DNA of 35,368 nucleotides from Clostridia bacterium. Its GTDB lineage: Bacteria > Bacillota > Clostridia > Oscillospirales > Acutalibacteraceae. The notes beneath the pieces are model-generated. The model did not search any database. It was not told the DNA's origin and saw only the letters and a program-made list of their open reading frames with translations. The position numbers and the translations under genes were made by a program. Below, in pieces: positions 1 to 7,685 of the stretch; position 1 is the stretch's first letter; every line of letters starts with the position of its first letter. The stretch is from contig JALENG010000010.1 of NCBI GenBank assembly GCA_022767925.1, positions 1 to 35,368 of the forward strand. Direction: 5' to 3'.

Positions 1-3
1 TTT

Positions 4-79
4 TGGTGGACCTGAAGAGATTCGAACTCTCGACTTCTACAATGCGAATGTAGCACTCTCCCAGCTGAGCTACAGGCCC
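4..79 (-). tRNA. tRNA-Ala, anticodon CGC
   Basis: Read on the minus strand this folds as a complete cloverleaf. The acceptor is GGGCCTG paired with CAGGTCC, and the anticodon stem CTACA/TGTAG encloses loop TTCGCAT, giving anticodon CGC, which reads GCG. The T-loop is TTCGAAT. The acceptor contains the G3:U70 wobble pair that is the alanine identity element. The 3' CCA is encoded in the DNA at 4-6. Confidence 0.96.
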
Positions 80-100
80 ATATTTCTCACAGCGCTGATT

Positions 101-129
101 ATTATAACACGCGGTGAGAAAAAAAGCAA
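101..129 (-). promoter_or_regulatory. Promoter of tRNA-Ala(CGC)
   Basis: On the minus strand TTGCTT (124-129) and a perfect TATAAT (101-106) are separated by 17 nt, with the tRNA 5' end 21 nt downstream of the -10 box. Between this promoter and the end of nth at 196 I see no gene, only AT-rich sequence with a short palindrome around 135-152. Confidence 0.8.
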
Positions 130-195
130 CCCAAATTTCCGGAAAATTTTATTTTTACGGGATTTCACTTTTCAAAGGAATGGGGAAGCCGGGTT

Positions 196-891
196 TTACG
201 GCTGTTTGCGCGCCTTTTTGGCGGCCTGCTTTTTGGGATCAACGGCGCCGTTTGTCTCCACATAGCGGCAGAAATCCCTCATACAGCACACGTCGCACTT
301 CGGCTTGCGCGAATCGCACACGGCCCGTCCGTGCAGAACCAGCCGGTGGCAGAAATCGTTGCTCTTTTCCGGCGGCAGAATGGCCCGCAGGTCCTTCTCC
401 ACTTTGAAGGGGTCCGTCTCATCCGTCAATCCCAGCCGGCCACTGATGCGGATGCAGTGGGTATCGGTGACCACGGCGGGCTTTCCGAAAACGTCGCCCA
501 CAATCAGGTTGGCGGTTTTGCGGCCCACGCCCGGCAGTTTGACCAGCTCTTCAATGGTATCGGGTACCACGCCGCCGTACTCATCCCGCAGCTTGCAGCA
601 CAGCAGGAAGATATCGCGGGCCTTGCTTTTGTACAGCCCGCAGGAGCGGATGTATCCGGCGATTTCCTCCGGGGAGGATGCACAGTAGTCCTCCAGGGTG
701 GGATAGCGGGCAAACAGGGCGGGGGTGACCATATTCACACGGGCATCGGTGCACTGGGCGGCCAGCCGCACCGAGATCAGCAGCTGCAGGGGATCCACAT
801 AGGTCAGGGAACATTCGGCGCCGGGGTATTCTTTTTCCAGGGCCAGCACGGCAGCTTGGGCCTTAGCCCGGGCCTTTTCCTTCCGGTTCAT
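196..891 (-). CDS. nth: Endonuclease III (DNA glycosylase/AP lyase)
   Basis: This is a base-excision repair enzyme that removes oxidised pyrimidines and cleaves the abasic site. The 231-residue protein has the helix-hairpin-helix LPGVGRKTA at residues 119-127 with catalytic Lys125. Catalytic Asp143 lies in VVTDTH. A 4Fe-4S site follows at Cys192, Cys199, Cys202 and Cys208 with the usual 6-2-5 spacing. A basic lysine-rich tail follows the cluster. The reading frame is open upstream to 954, but the start at 891 is preferred. AAAGGAGG lies 9 nt before that ATG, and a good promoter overlaps the upstream extension. The gene is divergent from glyA and appears to be transcribed alone. Confidence 0.96.
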   Translation of the reverse strand: MNRKEKARAKAQAAVLALEKEYPGAECSLTYVDPLQLLISVRLAAQCTDARVNMVTPALFARYPTLEDYCASSPEEIAGYIRSCGLYKSKARDIFLLCCKLRDEYGGVVPDTIEELVKLPGVGRKTANLIVGDVFGKPAVVTDTHCIRISGRLGLTDETDPFKVEKDLRAILPPEKSNDFCHRLVLHGRAVCDSRKPKCDVCCMRDFCRYVETNGAVDPKKQAAKKARKQP

Positions 892-925
892 GGGGGAACG
901 CCTCCTTTTCGTATCCATTGTCCTT

Positions 926-954
926 ATTGTACCGCAGAAAGCCCGTTTACGCAA
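926..954 (-). promoter_or_regulatory. Promoter of nth
   Basis: Minus-strand TTGCGT (949-954), a 17 nt spacer and TACAAT (926-931) place the transcript start near 918. This lies just upstream of the chosen nth ribosome site and argues against the longer reading frame. Confidence 0.7.
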
Positions 955-1092
955 GAGCCCGGATCCCCCCGTTTATGAATGAAAAAGATCGGGCTCCTGC
1001 ACAGCCGAAGGGGGAAAGCCGGGGATTTTTGGGGCTTCCCGCCAAAGAAAACGGGGTGGGGACAGCTTTTTTGCAATGGGGTGGATTTTCTG

Positions 1093-1121
1093 TTGCAAAA
1101 GCGGGCGATTGTGTGTATAAT
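1093..1121 (+). promoter_or_regulatory. Promoter of glyA
   Basis: TTGCAA (1093-1098), a 17 nt spacer and TATAAT (1116-1121) lie 66 nt before the glyA start codon. The interval 955-1092 between the divergent nth and glyA promoters holds no gene or structure that I can support. Confidence 0.8.
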
Positions 1122-1187
1122 CAGATTGATCAGGGGCCGGCACCCCCTGCTGTGCGGAAAAGCGCAGAAAAGAAAGGAAGGATAGTC

Positions 1188-2444
1188 ATGTATCAGGATA
1201 TGATGGATACCATTGGGTTTATTGAGGGAACCGATCCCGCCCTGGGGGCTGCCATGCAGCAGGAATTGCAGCGCCAGCGCTGCAATCTGGAGCTGATCGC
1301 CTCGGAGAATATTGTCTCTCCGGCGGTAATGGCGGCCATGGGGTCCATTTTGACCAATAAATACGCCGAGGGTTACCCGGGCAAGCGCTATTACGGCGGC
1401 TGCCAGTTTGTCGATGTGGTGGAGGATATTGCCCGCCAGCGCGCCTGCCAGCTGTTCGGGGCCGAGCATGCCAATGTGCAGCCGCACTCGGGCGCCCAGG
1501 CGAATATCGCCGTGTACTTTGCTCTGCTGCAGCCCGGCGACACGGTGATGGGCATGAACCTCTCGGAGGGCGGCCATCTGACCCATGGCTCCCCGGTCAA
1601 TCTGTCCGGCAAATACTTCAATTTCGTTTCCTACGGCGTGGATGCGCAGACCGGCCGCATTGATTACGACAAGCTGTACGAGCAGGCCATGCAGGTAAAG
1701 CCGAAGATGATCGTCTCCGGTGCCAGCGCCTATCCCCGCGCCATTGATTTTGCCCGCATTCGCGAGGTCTGCGATGCCTGCGGAGCCCTGATGATGGTGG
1801 ACATGGCGCACATCGCCGGTCTGGTGGCGGGCGGTATGCACCAGAGCCCGGTGCCCTATGCCGATGTGGTGACCACCACCACCCATAAGACCCTGCGCGG
1901 CCCCCGCGGCGGCATGATCCTGTGCAAGGAGCCCTATGCCAAGGCCATCGACAAGGCCATTTTCCCCGGCACGCAGGGCGGCCCGCTGATGCATGTGATC
2001 GCCGGCAAGGCCGTGTGTCTGGGCGAAGCGCTGAAGCCCTCGTTCAAGGTATACGCCGAGAATATCGTGAAGAACGCCCAGGCGCTGGCAAACGGCCTGC
2101 AGCGCCGCGGGGTGAAGCTGGTCTCCGGCGGAACGGATAACCACCTGATGCTGGTGGATCTGACGGGCCTGGAGCTGACCGGCAAGGAGCTGGAGCGCCG
2201 TCTGGATGAGGTGAACATCACCGCCAACAAGAACACGGTGCCCGGCGAGCAGCGCAGCCCGTTTGTGACCAGCGGCGTGCGCCTCGGTACCCCGGCGGTG
2301 ACTACCCGCGGGCTGAAGGAAGAGGATATGGACGTGGTGGCCGAGTGCATTGCCATGGCCATGGAACCGGACTTCGAGGAGAAGGCCGGCGAAATCCGCA
2401 GCAAGGTACACGGGATCTGCGAAAAGTATCCGCTGTATGAATAA
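1188..2444 (+). CDS. glyA: Serine hydroxymethyltransferase
   Basis: This PLP enzyme interconverts serine and glycine with transfer of a one-carbon unit to tetrahydrofolate. It feeds glycine, purine, thymidylate and methionine synthesis, and FolD encoded at 23928 uses the same folate pool. The 418-residue protein has the family's usual length and is complete. Landmarks are LIASEN at 36-41, the [14 protein letters not shown] region at 58-71, and [14 protein letters not shown] at 229-242 with the PLP-binding Lys234. The open frame extends back to 918, but the ATG at 1188 follows AGAAAGGAAGG and lies downstream of a strong promoter. The gene is monocistronic, with a terminator 15 nt after the stop. 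Codon choice is strongly biased, as expected for high expression. Confidence 0.97.
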   Translation: MYQDMMDTIGFIEGTDPALGAAMQQELQRQRCNLELIASENIVSPAVMAAMGSILTNKYAEGYPGKRYYGGCQFVDVVEDIARQRACQLFGAEHANVQPHSGAQANIAVYFALLQPGDTVMGMNLSEGGHLTHGSPVNLSGKYFNFVSYGVDAQTGRIDYDKLYEQAMQVKPKMIVSGASAYPRAIDFARIREVCDACGALMMVDMAHIAGLVAGGMHQSPVPYADVVTTTTHKTLRGPRGGMILCKEPYAKAIDKAIFPGTQGGPLMHVIAGKAVCLGEALKPSFKVYAENIVKNAQALANGLQRRGVKLVSGGTDNHLMLVDLTGLELTGKELERRLDEVNITANKNTVPGEQRSPFVTSGVRLGTPAVTTRGLKEEDMDVVAECIAMAMEPDFEEKAGEIRSKVHGICEKYPLYE

Positions 2445-2459
2445 GAAAAGCCCAAAAAT

Positions 2460-2491
2460 GGGGGCGCGTATTTTTACGCGGCCCCTTTTTT
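2460..2491 (+). terminator. Terminator after glyA
   Basis: A stem of about 11 bp with one mismatch (2460-2470 with 2475-2485) encloses a short T-rich loop and is followed by six T residues. It starts 15 nt after the glyA stop codon. Confidence 0.8.
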
Positions 2492-2510
2492 CGGTTTTGG
2501 TAAAAGATCG

Positions 2511-2539
2511 TTTACAATTTTCCGGAAAACGTGTACAAT
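2511..2539 (+). promoter_or_regulatory. Promoter of the rarA transcription unit
   Basis: TTTACA (2511-2516), a 17 nt spacer and TACAAT (2534-2539) lie 69 nt before the next start codon and directly after the glyA terminator. Confidence 0.7.
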
Positions 2540-2608
2540 AGAACTATCGTTCCGCCATCCGGCAAAAAGGAACCGTGATTTTGGAAAAAGGGAAGGAGCC
2601 GCAGGTAC

Positions 2609-3304
2609 ATGGCTTTTTGGAAAGATCTTGTGAAAAAATTTCGGGGAGAGGAATCCCCCGCTTCTGAATATGGGAACCAGCCGGAAACCGTGACCGCTCC
2701 GGCTGCGCTGTCGGCCGCCCCGGCCGCAAAATCGCCGGTGCCGCCCATTGTGGATCCGGCCGCCGTTTACCGCAAAATCCGGATTCAGGCGCTGAGCACG
2801 CCGCCGGAATCGGAGGCAAAAGGGGACGAGCCGCCTTTTTACGGGGCGGTGGTCGATATCGCCTCGGAGCAGGGGTGCACCACGATGGTGTGCCGCTATC
2901 CCCAGGAGGTGGATCTGTATACAAAGCGCGGGGATATCATGATGGGAGTGCAGAAAAACGCCCCCTCGGTGCAGGAGGCCGCCGCGCTGTTCTGGAAGGT
3001 GGCCGCGCACTTTGCGGCGAATATGACGATGATGAAGGACGAGGATTACCAGCTGCCCCGTCCCAACCGCCACCGCGTATTTTTGCTGGCCCGGGAGGGG
3101 ATCTGCCGGGTGGAAATCGACCCGTCGGCCCCCTATGAATCGGGCAGCATGGAGCAAACCCTTTTGTATGCCTATTATCATCTGTTCCGCTGCATTGCCA
3201 AGCGCCGGGGCACCGGCGCGGACGTGCCGGAAGAGGAAACGGCTCCCCGGGAAGAGGCTCCCCGGGAAGGATCTTCCCGGGAGAAGGAAGAGTCGCAGGG
3301 ATAA
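2609..3304 (+). CDS. Uncharacterised protein upstream of rarA
   Basis: I do not recognise this 231-residue protein. GGAAGGAG precedes its ATG by about 10 nt, and it opens the unit shared with rarA, whose start is 21 nt past this stop. Three parts are visible. The N-terminus (1-50) is basic at first and then an alanine/proline-rich linker. A compact central region (about 52-195) has alternating hydrophobic and charged stretches and looks like a folded domain. The C-terminal tail (about 200-231) is charged and contains the repeated unit APREE. The tail's DNA is a small imperfect tandem repeat of CTCCCCGGGAAGA. There is no signal peptide, clear membrane segment or metal-binding cysteine set, so it is probably cytoplasmic. 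Position alone suggests a link to replication or repair, but nothing in the sequence shows it. Confidence 0.75.
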   Translation: MAFWKDLVKKFRGEESPASEYGNQPETVTAPAALSAAPAAKSPVPPIVDPAAVYRKIRIQALSTPPESEAKGDEPPFYGAVVDIASEQGCTTMVCRYPQEVDLYTKRGDIMMGVQKNAPSVQEAAALFWKVAAHFAANMTMMKDEDYQLPRPNRHRVFLLAREGICRVEIDPSAPYESGSMEQTLLYAYYHLFRCIAKRRGTGADVPEEETAPREEAPREGSSREKEESQG

Positions 3305-3325
3305 CCTGGGAAAGGAGGCCGCAGC

Positions 3326-4609
3326 ATGGCGGCACCGCTTGCAGACCGGATTCGTCCCCAGACGCTGGACGAGATCGTGGGGCAAAGCCACCTGTTGGGC
3401 AAGGGGATGCCCCTGCGCCGGATTGCGGAATCCGGTGAGATTCCCAATATGGTTTTTTACGGGCCGTCCGGCGTGGGAAAAACCACCGTGGCCTCGATTC
3501 TCGCGAAGAGTACCCACAAGCACCTTTGCAAACTGAACGGGACCACCGCCTCCACTGCGGATATCCGCGAGGTGATCGCCCGGACCGGCACGCTGGACGG
3601 TATGAACGGGGTACTGCTGTATCTGGATGAGATTCAGTATTTCAATAAAAAGCAGCAGCAGACCCTGCTGGAATTTCTGGAGAACGGCAGCATCACGCTG
3701 ATCGCCTCCACCACGGAGAATCCGTACTTCTATGTGTACGGCGCCATTCTCAGCCGTTCCACCGTGTTTGAGTTTAAACCGGTGCAGCCCCGGGAGGTGG
3801 CCCCTGCCGTGCGCCGGGCCTTTTCCCTGTGCGGGGAGGACCGGCAGCCGCCCATCGAGGTGGAGGAGAGCGCCGTGCAGGTCATTGCAGCGGGCTGCGG
3901 CGGCGATGTGCGCAAGGCGGTCAACGCCGTGGAGCTGTGCGTGCTGACGGCCGTTCCCCGGGAGGACGGGACCCTGGTGATCGGGGAAGAGTTGGCGCGT
4001 TCGCTCACCCAGCGCAGCGCCATGCGCTATGACCGTGACGGCGACGAGCACTACGACATCGTGTCGGCCTATCAGAAGAGCATGCGGGGCAGCGACCCGG
4101 ATGCGGCGCTGCACTATCTGGCCCGCCTGCTGGAGGCGGGGGATCTGCCGTCGGCCTGCCGGAGGCTGCTGGTGTGCGCCAGCGAGGATGTGGGGCTGGC
4201 CTGGCCGCAGATTCTGCCGATTGTCAAGGCGGCCGTGGATACGGCCATGATGGTGGGCCTGCCGGAGGCACAGCTTCCCCTGGCGGATGCGGTGCTGCTG
4301 GTGTGCATGGCCCCCAAATCCAATTCGGCCCACGATGCGATCCGTGCGGCCATGAAGGATGTACAGGACGGGAAGGTGGGCGCCATCCCCCGCCATCTGC
4401 AGAACCGGCATTATGACGGGGCGGATGCGAAGGTGCGGGGCCAGCATTACTTATATCCCCACGATTATCCCGGCCACTGGGTCGGGCAGTCCTATCTGCC
4501 GGATCTTCTCCGGGACCGGCATTATTATGAATTTGGCGATAATAAAAATGAACAGGCGTTTAAAGCCTATTGGGATCAAGTGAAAAAGTCTGGAAAGGCA
4601 GGAGGCTGA
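3326..4609 (+). CDS. rarA: Replication-associated recombination protein A (RarA/MgsA AAA+ ATPase)
   Basis: This is a clamp-loader-like AAA+ ATPase that acts at stalled replication forks and is related to eukaryotic WRNIP1. The 427-residue protein is complete. The ATPase core has Walker A GPSGVGKT at 46-53, Walker B LLYLDE at 97-102, sensor 1 STTENP at 128-133 and an arginine finger in SRS around 143-145. The C-terminal half carries the RarA tetramerisation region, including the HYDGADAKVRGQHYLYPHDY stretch typical of the family. AAAGGAGG lies 9 nt before the ATG. The next gene starts 3 nt after the stop, so the two are almost certainly cotranscribed. The motif set and C-terminal domain separate it from RuvB and DnaX. 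Confidence 0.95.
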   Translation: MAAPLADRIRPQTLDEIVGQSHLLGKGMPLRRIAESGEIPNMVFYGPSGVGKTTVASILAKSTHKHLCKLNGTTASTADIREVIARTGTLDGMNGVLLYLDEIQYFNKKQQQTLLEFLENGSITLIASTTENPYFYVYGAILSRSTVFEFKPVQPREVAPAVRRAFSLCGEDRQPPIEVEESAVQVIAAGCGGDVRKAVNAVELCVLTAVPREDGTLVIGEELARSLTQRSAMRYDRDGDEHYDIVSAYQKSMRGSDPDAALHYLARLLEAGDLPSACRRLLVCASEDVGLAWPQILPIVKAAVDTAMMVGLPEAQLPLADAVLLVCMAPKSNSAHDAIRAAMKDVQDGKVGAIPRHLQNRHYDGADAKVRGQHYLYPHDYPGHWVGQSYLPDLLRDRHYYEFGDNKNEQAFKAYWDQVKKSGKAGG

Positions 4610-4612
4610 AGA

Positions 4613-5263
4613 ATGAATTCGGATATTTTGAACCAGTTTACCTATGGAATGTATGCGGTTGGCGTAAAGGGAGAAAACGGCCCTTCTGCCTGTATCTGTA
4701 CATCCGTCTCCCAGGTGTCCCCGATGCCGGATTGCCGGATCTCCGTGTGCATGAGCCGGGAGAACTACTCCCACGCGTGTATTGAGCGAACCGGGATTTT
4801 CTCGGTTTCCATCCTCTCGAAGAACACCAGCGGGGCGGTGATCGGCGCGCTGGGCTTTACCAGCGGACGTTTTGGCGGAAAGCTGAAGAATATCCGCCAC
4901 CGGGTGCTGCGCGAGGGGGTTCCCGTGATCAAGGAGGATACCTGCTGCTGGGTTCTGTGCCAGGTGGTGGGCAAGGCGGATGCCGGTACCCACACGATTT
5001 TTATCGGCAAAGTGCTGGCCGGCAGTGAATCGTTTGTGGGGGAACCCATGACCTACGAGGATTACCGCACACAGATCAAGGGTGTTCCGGCCAGGAATGC
5101 TCCCATTTACCTGCCGCAGGCGGCCACCCGCGGGCAGGACGGCGAATCGTTCATCTGCCCGGTGTGCGGGTACCGTTTCAGTGATCCGGATACACCGTTT
5201 GAGGAGCTGCCGGAGAACTGCCCCAGCTGCGGGGCGCCGCGCTCGGCCTTTGTGCGTGGATAA
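4613..5263 (+). CDS. Flavin reductase-like protein fused to rubredoxin (Hrb type)
   Basis: This is a 216-residue two-domain redox protein. Residues 1 to about 155 resemble the FMN-binding split-barrel flavin reductase family. Residues 180-216 form a C-terminal rubredoxin-like module with CPVCGY (Cys182, Cys185) and CPSCGAPRSAF (Cys203, Cys206) for one Fe(Cys)4 centre. The arrangement matches high-molecular-weight rubredoxin of acetogenic and other Clostridia, which passes electrons from NAD(P)H to a flavodiiron protein for O2 or NO reduction. No flavodiiron gene is present in this window, so the partner is unknown. The rubredoxin part is short, with only 17 residues between the two Cys pairs and no conserved Trp before the second pair. 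The start at 4613 lies 3 nt after rarA and follows GGCAGGAGG. Confidence 0.87.
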   Translation: MNSDILNQFTYGMYAVGVKGENGPSACICTSVSQVSPMPDCRISVCMSRENYSHACIERTGIFSVSILSKNTSGAVIGALGFTSGRFGGKLKNIRHRVLREGVPVIKEDTCCWVLCQVVGKADAGTHTIFIGKVLAGSESFVGEPMTYEDYRTQIKGVPARNAPIYLPQAATRGQDGESFICPVCGYRFSDPDTPFEELPENCPSCGAPRSAFVRG

Positions 5264-5276
5264 TCGGAGAAAAAAG

Positions 5277-5309
5277 GGGGCTTCCTCGTGGGAGGAGGCC
5301 CCTCTTTTT
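5277..5309 (+). terminator. Terminator of the rarA unit
   Basis: An 11 bp stem with one G-T pair (5277-5287 with 5292-5302) is followed by TCTTTTT. It begins 14 nt after the stop of the rubredoxin fusion gene. Confidence 0.85.
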
Positions 5310-5378
5310 GGGAGGATTGTGAACGGGGTCGGGGAAGAAGGGGGGAAAAAGAAGCTCCTTCGGGCAAAATCGACAAAG

Positions 5379-5399
5379 TTCATTTTTTGTTCATTTTTT
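5379..5399 (+). repeat. Tandem 10-bp direct repeat next to the permease -35 box
   Basis: Two exact copies of TTCATTTTTT (5379-5388 and 5390-5399) are separated by a single G and end 1 nt before the -35 hexamer. The position and T-richness fit an UP-element for RNA polymerase. A regulator site is also possible. Confidence 0.6.
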
Positions 5400-5400
5400 C

Positions 5401-5429
5401 TTGCATTTCCCGCAAAACCATGGTATCAT
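5401..5429 (+). promoter_or_regulatory. Promoter of the permease leader
   Basis: TTGCAT (5401-5406), a 17 nt spacer and TATCAT (5424-5429) predict a transcript start near 5436. This gives a leader of about 175 nt before the permease start codon. Confidence 0.75.
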
Positions 5430-5456
5430 TTTGCAGATAAAGCGAAAAGGCGGTGG

Positions 5457-5555
5457 ATGACCATGACAAAACGATTTTTGAATTTTTCCAGGATCGGATG
5501 TCGCATTCCCGTTGCTTTTCATTTGGAGTATGGGCAGTATTCCTCTCAAGGATGA
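5457..5555 (+). CDS. Putative leader peptide of the permease attenuator (32 aa)
   Basis: A short reading frame starts at ATG 5457, with an in-frame second ATG at 5463. AAGGCGG lies just upstream. It ends at TGA 5553-5555, exactly where the 3' arm of the following terminator hairpin begins. The peptide is basic at its N-terminus and resembles no family I know. The encoding RNA has U runs at 5475-5479, 5483-5487 and 5516-5519. A ribosome at the stop codon would cover the terminator stem. The layout resembles the pyrL leader of E. coli pyrBI, where coupled translation controls termination. Translation is inferred from position only. Confidence 0.45.
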   Translation: MTMTKRFLNFSRIGCRIPVAFHLEYGQYSSQG

Positions 5556-5576
5556 GAGGGGTGCCGCCTTTTTTTT
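5525..5576 (+). promoter_or_regulatory. Attenuator with mutually exclusive hairpins before the permease
   Basis: The terminator pairs 5533-5547 with 5554-5568 (15 positions, one mismatch, several G-T pairs) around loop AAGGAT and is followed by eight T residues (5569-5576). A competing hairpin pairs GGAGTAT (5525-5531) with GTATTCC (5537-5543). It uses the same bases as the terminator 5' arm, so it would act as an antiterminator. The permease start is 35 nt beyond. I see no good match to the PyrR-binding consensus or to a purine riboswitch. Confidence 0.75.
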
Positions 5577-5610
5577 GCTCACCTACATTCAACAAAGGAG
5601 AAGTGAGAAA

Positions 5611-7086
5611 ATGAGCGACAAAAACAATGGCGCCATTACCGACGCCAGAAAGCTCGGAATCCCGAAGATGCTGATTCTTGGGATCCAGCACACCTTCGCC
5701 ATGTTCGGTGCAACGGTTCTGGTTCCGCTGCTGACGGGGCTGGATGTGGCCACCACGCTGCTGATGGCCGGTCTGGGCACGCTGCTGTTCCATCTGCTGA
5801 CCAAGGGGAAGGTTCCGGCGTTCCTGGGCTCTTCGTTTGCTTTCCTGGGCGGTTACGCGGCCGTGGCCCCCGCTGCCGGGAAGGACGGCCTGACCCAGGC
5901 CGAGCTGCTGCCCTATGCCTGCCTGGGCGTTGCCTGTGCCGGTCTGCTGTACCTGGTGCTGGCGGCGATCATCAAACTGGTGGGCGTTTCCAAGGTGATG
6001 AAGTTCTTCCCGCCCATCGTCACGGGCCCCATCATCATCGCCATCGGCCTGAACCTGGCGGGCAGTGCGGTTAACAACTGCCGGACCTGCTGGCCCATCG
6101 CGATTATCGCCCTGCTCTCCATCGTGATTTTCAATATCTGGGGCAGAGGCATGGCCAAGATTATCCCGATTCTGCTGGGCATCGGCACGTCGGTGGTTGT
6201 GGCCATTATTCTGGCGGCCGTTTGCGGTCAGGTGGTGACCATCACCGCGGCGGACGGTTCGGTGCAGAACTTCATCTGCATTCTGGGCGATGCGAACATG
6301 AAGCTGTTCGATGTTGGAAAGCTGGAAGCGCTGCAGAATGCGGCCTGGTTTGGTTTCCCGATCACCGGCAGTGAGATCGTATTCGGCAATGTGGGGGATA
6401 CCTCCCGTGCGATCAGCGCCATCATTGCCATCATGCCCATCGCGCTGGCGACCATGATGGAGCATATCGGCGATATCTCTGCCATCAGCGCCACCGTGGG
6501 CAAGAATTTCATCAAGGATCCCGGCCTGCACCGCACCCTGATGGGCGACGGCCTGGCCACGGTTCTGGCCTCGCTGTTCGGCGGCCCGGCCAATACGACC
6601 TACGGCGAGAACACCGGCGTGCTGGTGCTGACCAAGGTGCATGATCCCAAGGTCATCCGCATTGCGGCCTGTGTGGCCATTCTGCTCTCCATGTCCCCGA
6701 AGGTATCGGCCTGCATCAACCTGCTGCCTGATGCGGTCATCGGCGGCATCTCCTTTGTTCTGTACGGCATGATCTCGGCCATCGGCGTCCGCAATGTGGT
6801 GGAAAACCATGTGGACTTCGCCAAGAGCCGCAACTCCATCGTGGCGGCGGTCATTCTGGTAACGGCCCTGGGCCTGGGCACGGTAGCCATCCCGCTGGGC
6901 AGCGTGACCATCGAGCTGACCGCTCTGGCCGTGGCTTCCATCGCCGGTATCGTCCTCAACGCCGTTCTGCCCGGGAAGGATTACAACTTTGACGAGGAAA
7001 TCCCCCAGGAAACGGGCGTCAGCTTTGAAATCCATGATTCTGTTCATGGAAAGCAGGGCTCTGGTGACAGCGAAGAGAACGCCTGA
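5611..7086 (+). CDS. NCS2-family uracil (uracil-xanthine) permease
   Basis: This is an integral membrane importer of nucleobases, probably uracil, for pyrimidine salvage. The 491-residue protein is hydrophobic throughout, consistent with the 14-segment NCS2 fold. It opens with the family's LGIQHTFAMFGATVLVPLL. Glu284-His285 in MMEHIGD and the GENTGV motif near 333 correspond to the substrate-site regions of E. coli UraA. The C-terminus is a polar cytoplasmic tail. The frame is open upstream from 5512, but the ATG at 5611 follows AAAGGAGAAGTGAG and lies after the attenuator. The attenuator supports pyrimidine-related control. Substrate choice between uracil and xanthine rests on the resemblance to UraA and is not certain. 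Confidence 0.92.
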   Translation: MSDKNNGAITDARKLGIPKMLILGIQHTFAMFGATVLVPLLTGLDVATTLLMAGLGTLLFHLLTKGKVPAFLGSSFAFLGGYAAVAPAAGKDGLTQAELLPYACLGVACAGLLYLVLAAIIKLVGVSKVMKFFPPIVTGPIIIAIGLNLAGSAVNNCRTCWPIAIIALLSIVIFNIWGRGMAKIIPILLGIGTSVVVAIILAAVCGQVVTITAADGSVQNFICILGDANMKLFDVGKLEALQNAAWFGFPITGSEIVFGNVGDTSRAISAIIAIMPIALATMMEHIGDISAISATVGKNFIKDPGLHRTLMGDGLATVLASLFGGPANTTYGENTGVLVLTKVHDPKVIRIAACVAILLSMSPKVSACINLLPDAVIGGISFVLYGMISAIGVRNVVENHVDFAKSRNSIVAAVILVTALGLGTVAIPLGSVTIELTALAVASIAGIVLNAVLPGKDYNFDEEIPQETGVSFEIHDSVHGKQGSGDSEENA

Positions 7087-7129
7087 GAACGAAAAAACGG
7101 GCGCCTTTGCCGGAAAAAATCCGTCCATC

Positions 7130-7176
7130 AAAATGCCTGCACCGCGAAAATGGCGGTGCAGGCATTTTTTCTTCTC
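7130..7176 (+). terminator. Terminator after the permease
   Basis: A perfect 16 bp stem (7130-7145 with 7153-7168) encloses a 7 nt loop and is followed by a T-rich tail. It lies between the convergent permease and DUF3892 genes and may serve both, although the T tract is clearly better on the plus strand. Confidence 0.9.
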
Positions 7177-7178
7177 TT

Positions 7179-7490
7179 TTAAAACGAGGCCGGGGGATCA
7201 ATCGTGGGCAGCTGGGTCAGGTTGCGGATTTCTTCATCCGGCAGGGTGCGCAGGTATTCGCTGCCGTTGCGTTCGGCCACGGCAACCCCCCGGATCCCGC
7301 CCTCTTTGGCCAGGGTGATGCCCTCTTCCTTGCTCAGGACTCTCCCATTTTCCAATTGATAGCCGCTGATGCGGCCCCCGTCCCGCAAAAGCGCCGTGAT
7401 GCGCTGGGCATCGGGCCCCGGGGTGGGAACCAATTTATTGATGGACCGGGGCAGCCGTCCCCGGTCGTTGGATTCCGGCTGTGTGGACAT
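7179..7490 (-). CDS. DUF3892-type small protein
   Basis: This soluble protein of about 103 residues has no known function. Residues from about 24 to 99 match my recollection of DUF3892. They include a repeating pattern of hydrophobic strands, a GRVLSKEEGITLAKEGGIRG stretch, and the YLRTLPDEE...LTQLP ending. The first 20 residues are polar and probably disordered. An ATG at 7490 is chosen. GGAAAGGAG lies 13 nt upstream of it, which is long, so the GTG at 7499 is a real alternative. The gene is convergent with the permease and divergent from the transketolase genes, and it appears monocistronic. Confidence 0.75.
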   Translation of the reverse strand: MSTQPESNDRGRLPRSINKLVPTPGPDAQRITALLRDGGRISGYQLENGRVLSKEEGITLAKEGGIRGVAVAERNGSEYLRTLPDEEIRNLTQLPTIDPPASF

Positions 7491-7613
7491 GGCGGTCACT
7501 TCTCTCCTTTCCAAAAGAAATTCAGACGCTGTTATTGTGGCAGGGAACCATGGGAATATACCGAAGGGAAAAAGAAAGTTGTATGCGCCGGGGTGGAATT
7601 TGTATGGTTATGA

Positions 7614-7642
7614 TTGCTTTTTAGGCGCATTTGCCGTATAAT
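7614..7642 (+). promoter_or_regulatory. Promoter of the transketolase genes
   Basis: TTGCTT (7614-7619), a 17 nt spacer and a perfect TATAAT (7637-7642) lie 43 nt before the start codon. The interval 7500-7613 shows no other feature. Confidence 0.8.
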
Positions 7643-7685
7643 AAGGCTGTCTTTGGACAAATACAAAGCTGTTGGAGGAAATACG

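Noticed and set aside
918-1187. N-terminal extension of glyA
   Set aside because: The frame is open, but it crosses the glyA promoter and lacks a ribosome site. The start at 1188 has both the normal N-terminus and a ribosome site.
2474-4447. 657-codon open frame on the minus strand opposite rarA
   Set aside because: It has His/Arg/Gly-rich low-complexity translation typical of the antisense of GC-rich genes, no ribosome site, and it covers two well-supported plus-strand genes.
5436-5576. PyrR-binding attenuator or purine riboswitch before the permease
   Set aside because: I could not find the conserved PyrR loop sequence or the paired loops of a purine aptamer. The terminator and leader ORF are the only supported elements.
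5380-7131. 583-codon minus-strand frame opposite the permease
   Set aside because: The translation is dominated by His, Gln, Asp and Gly with no domain, and it covers a clear NCS2 permease and its leader.
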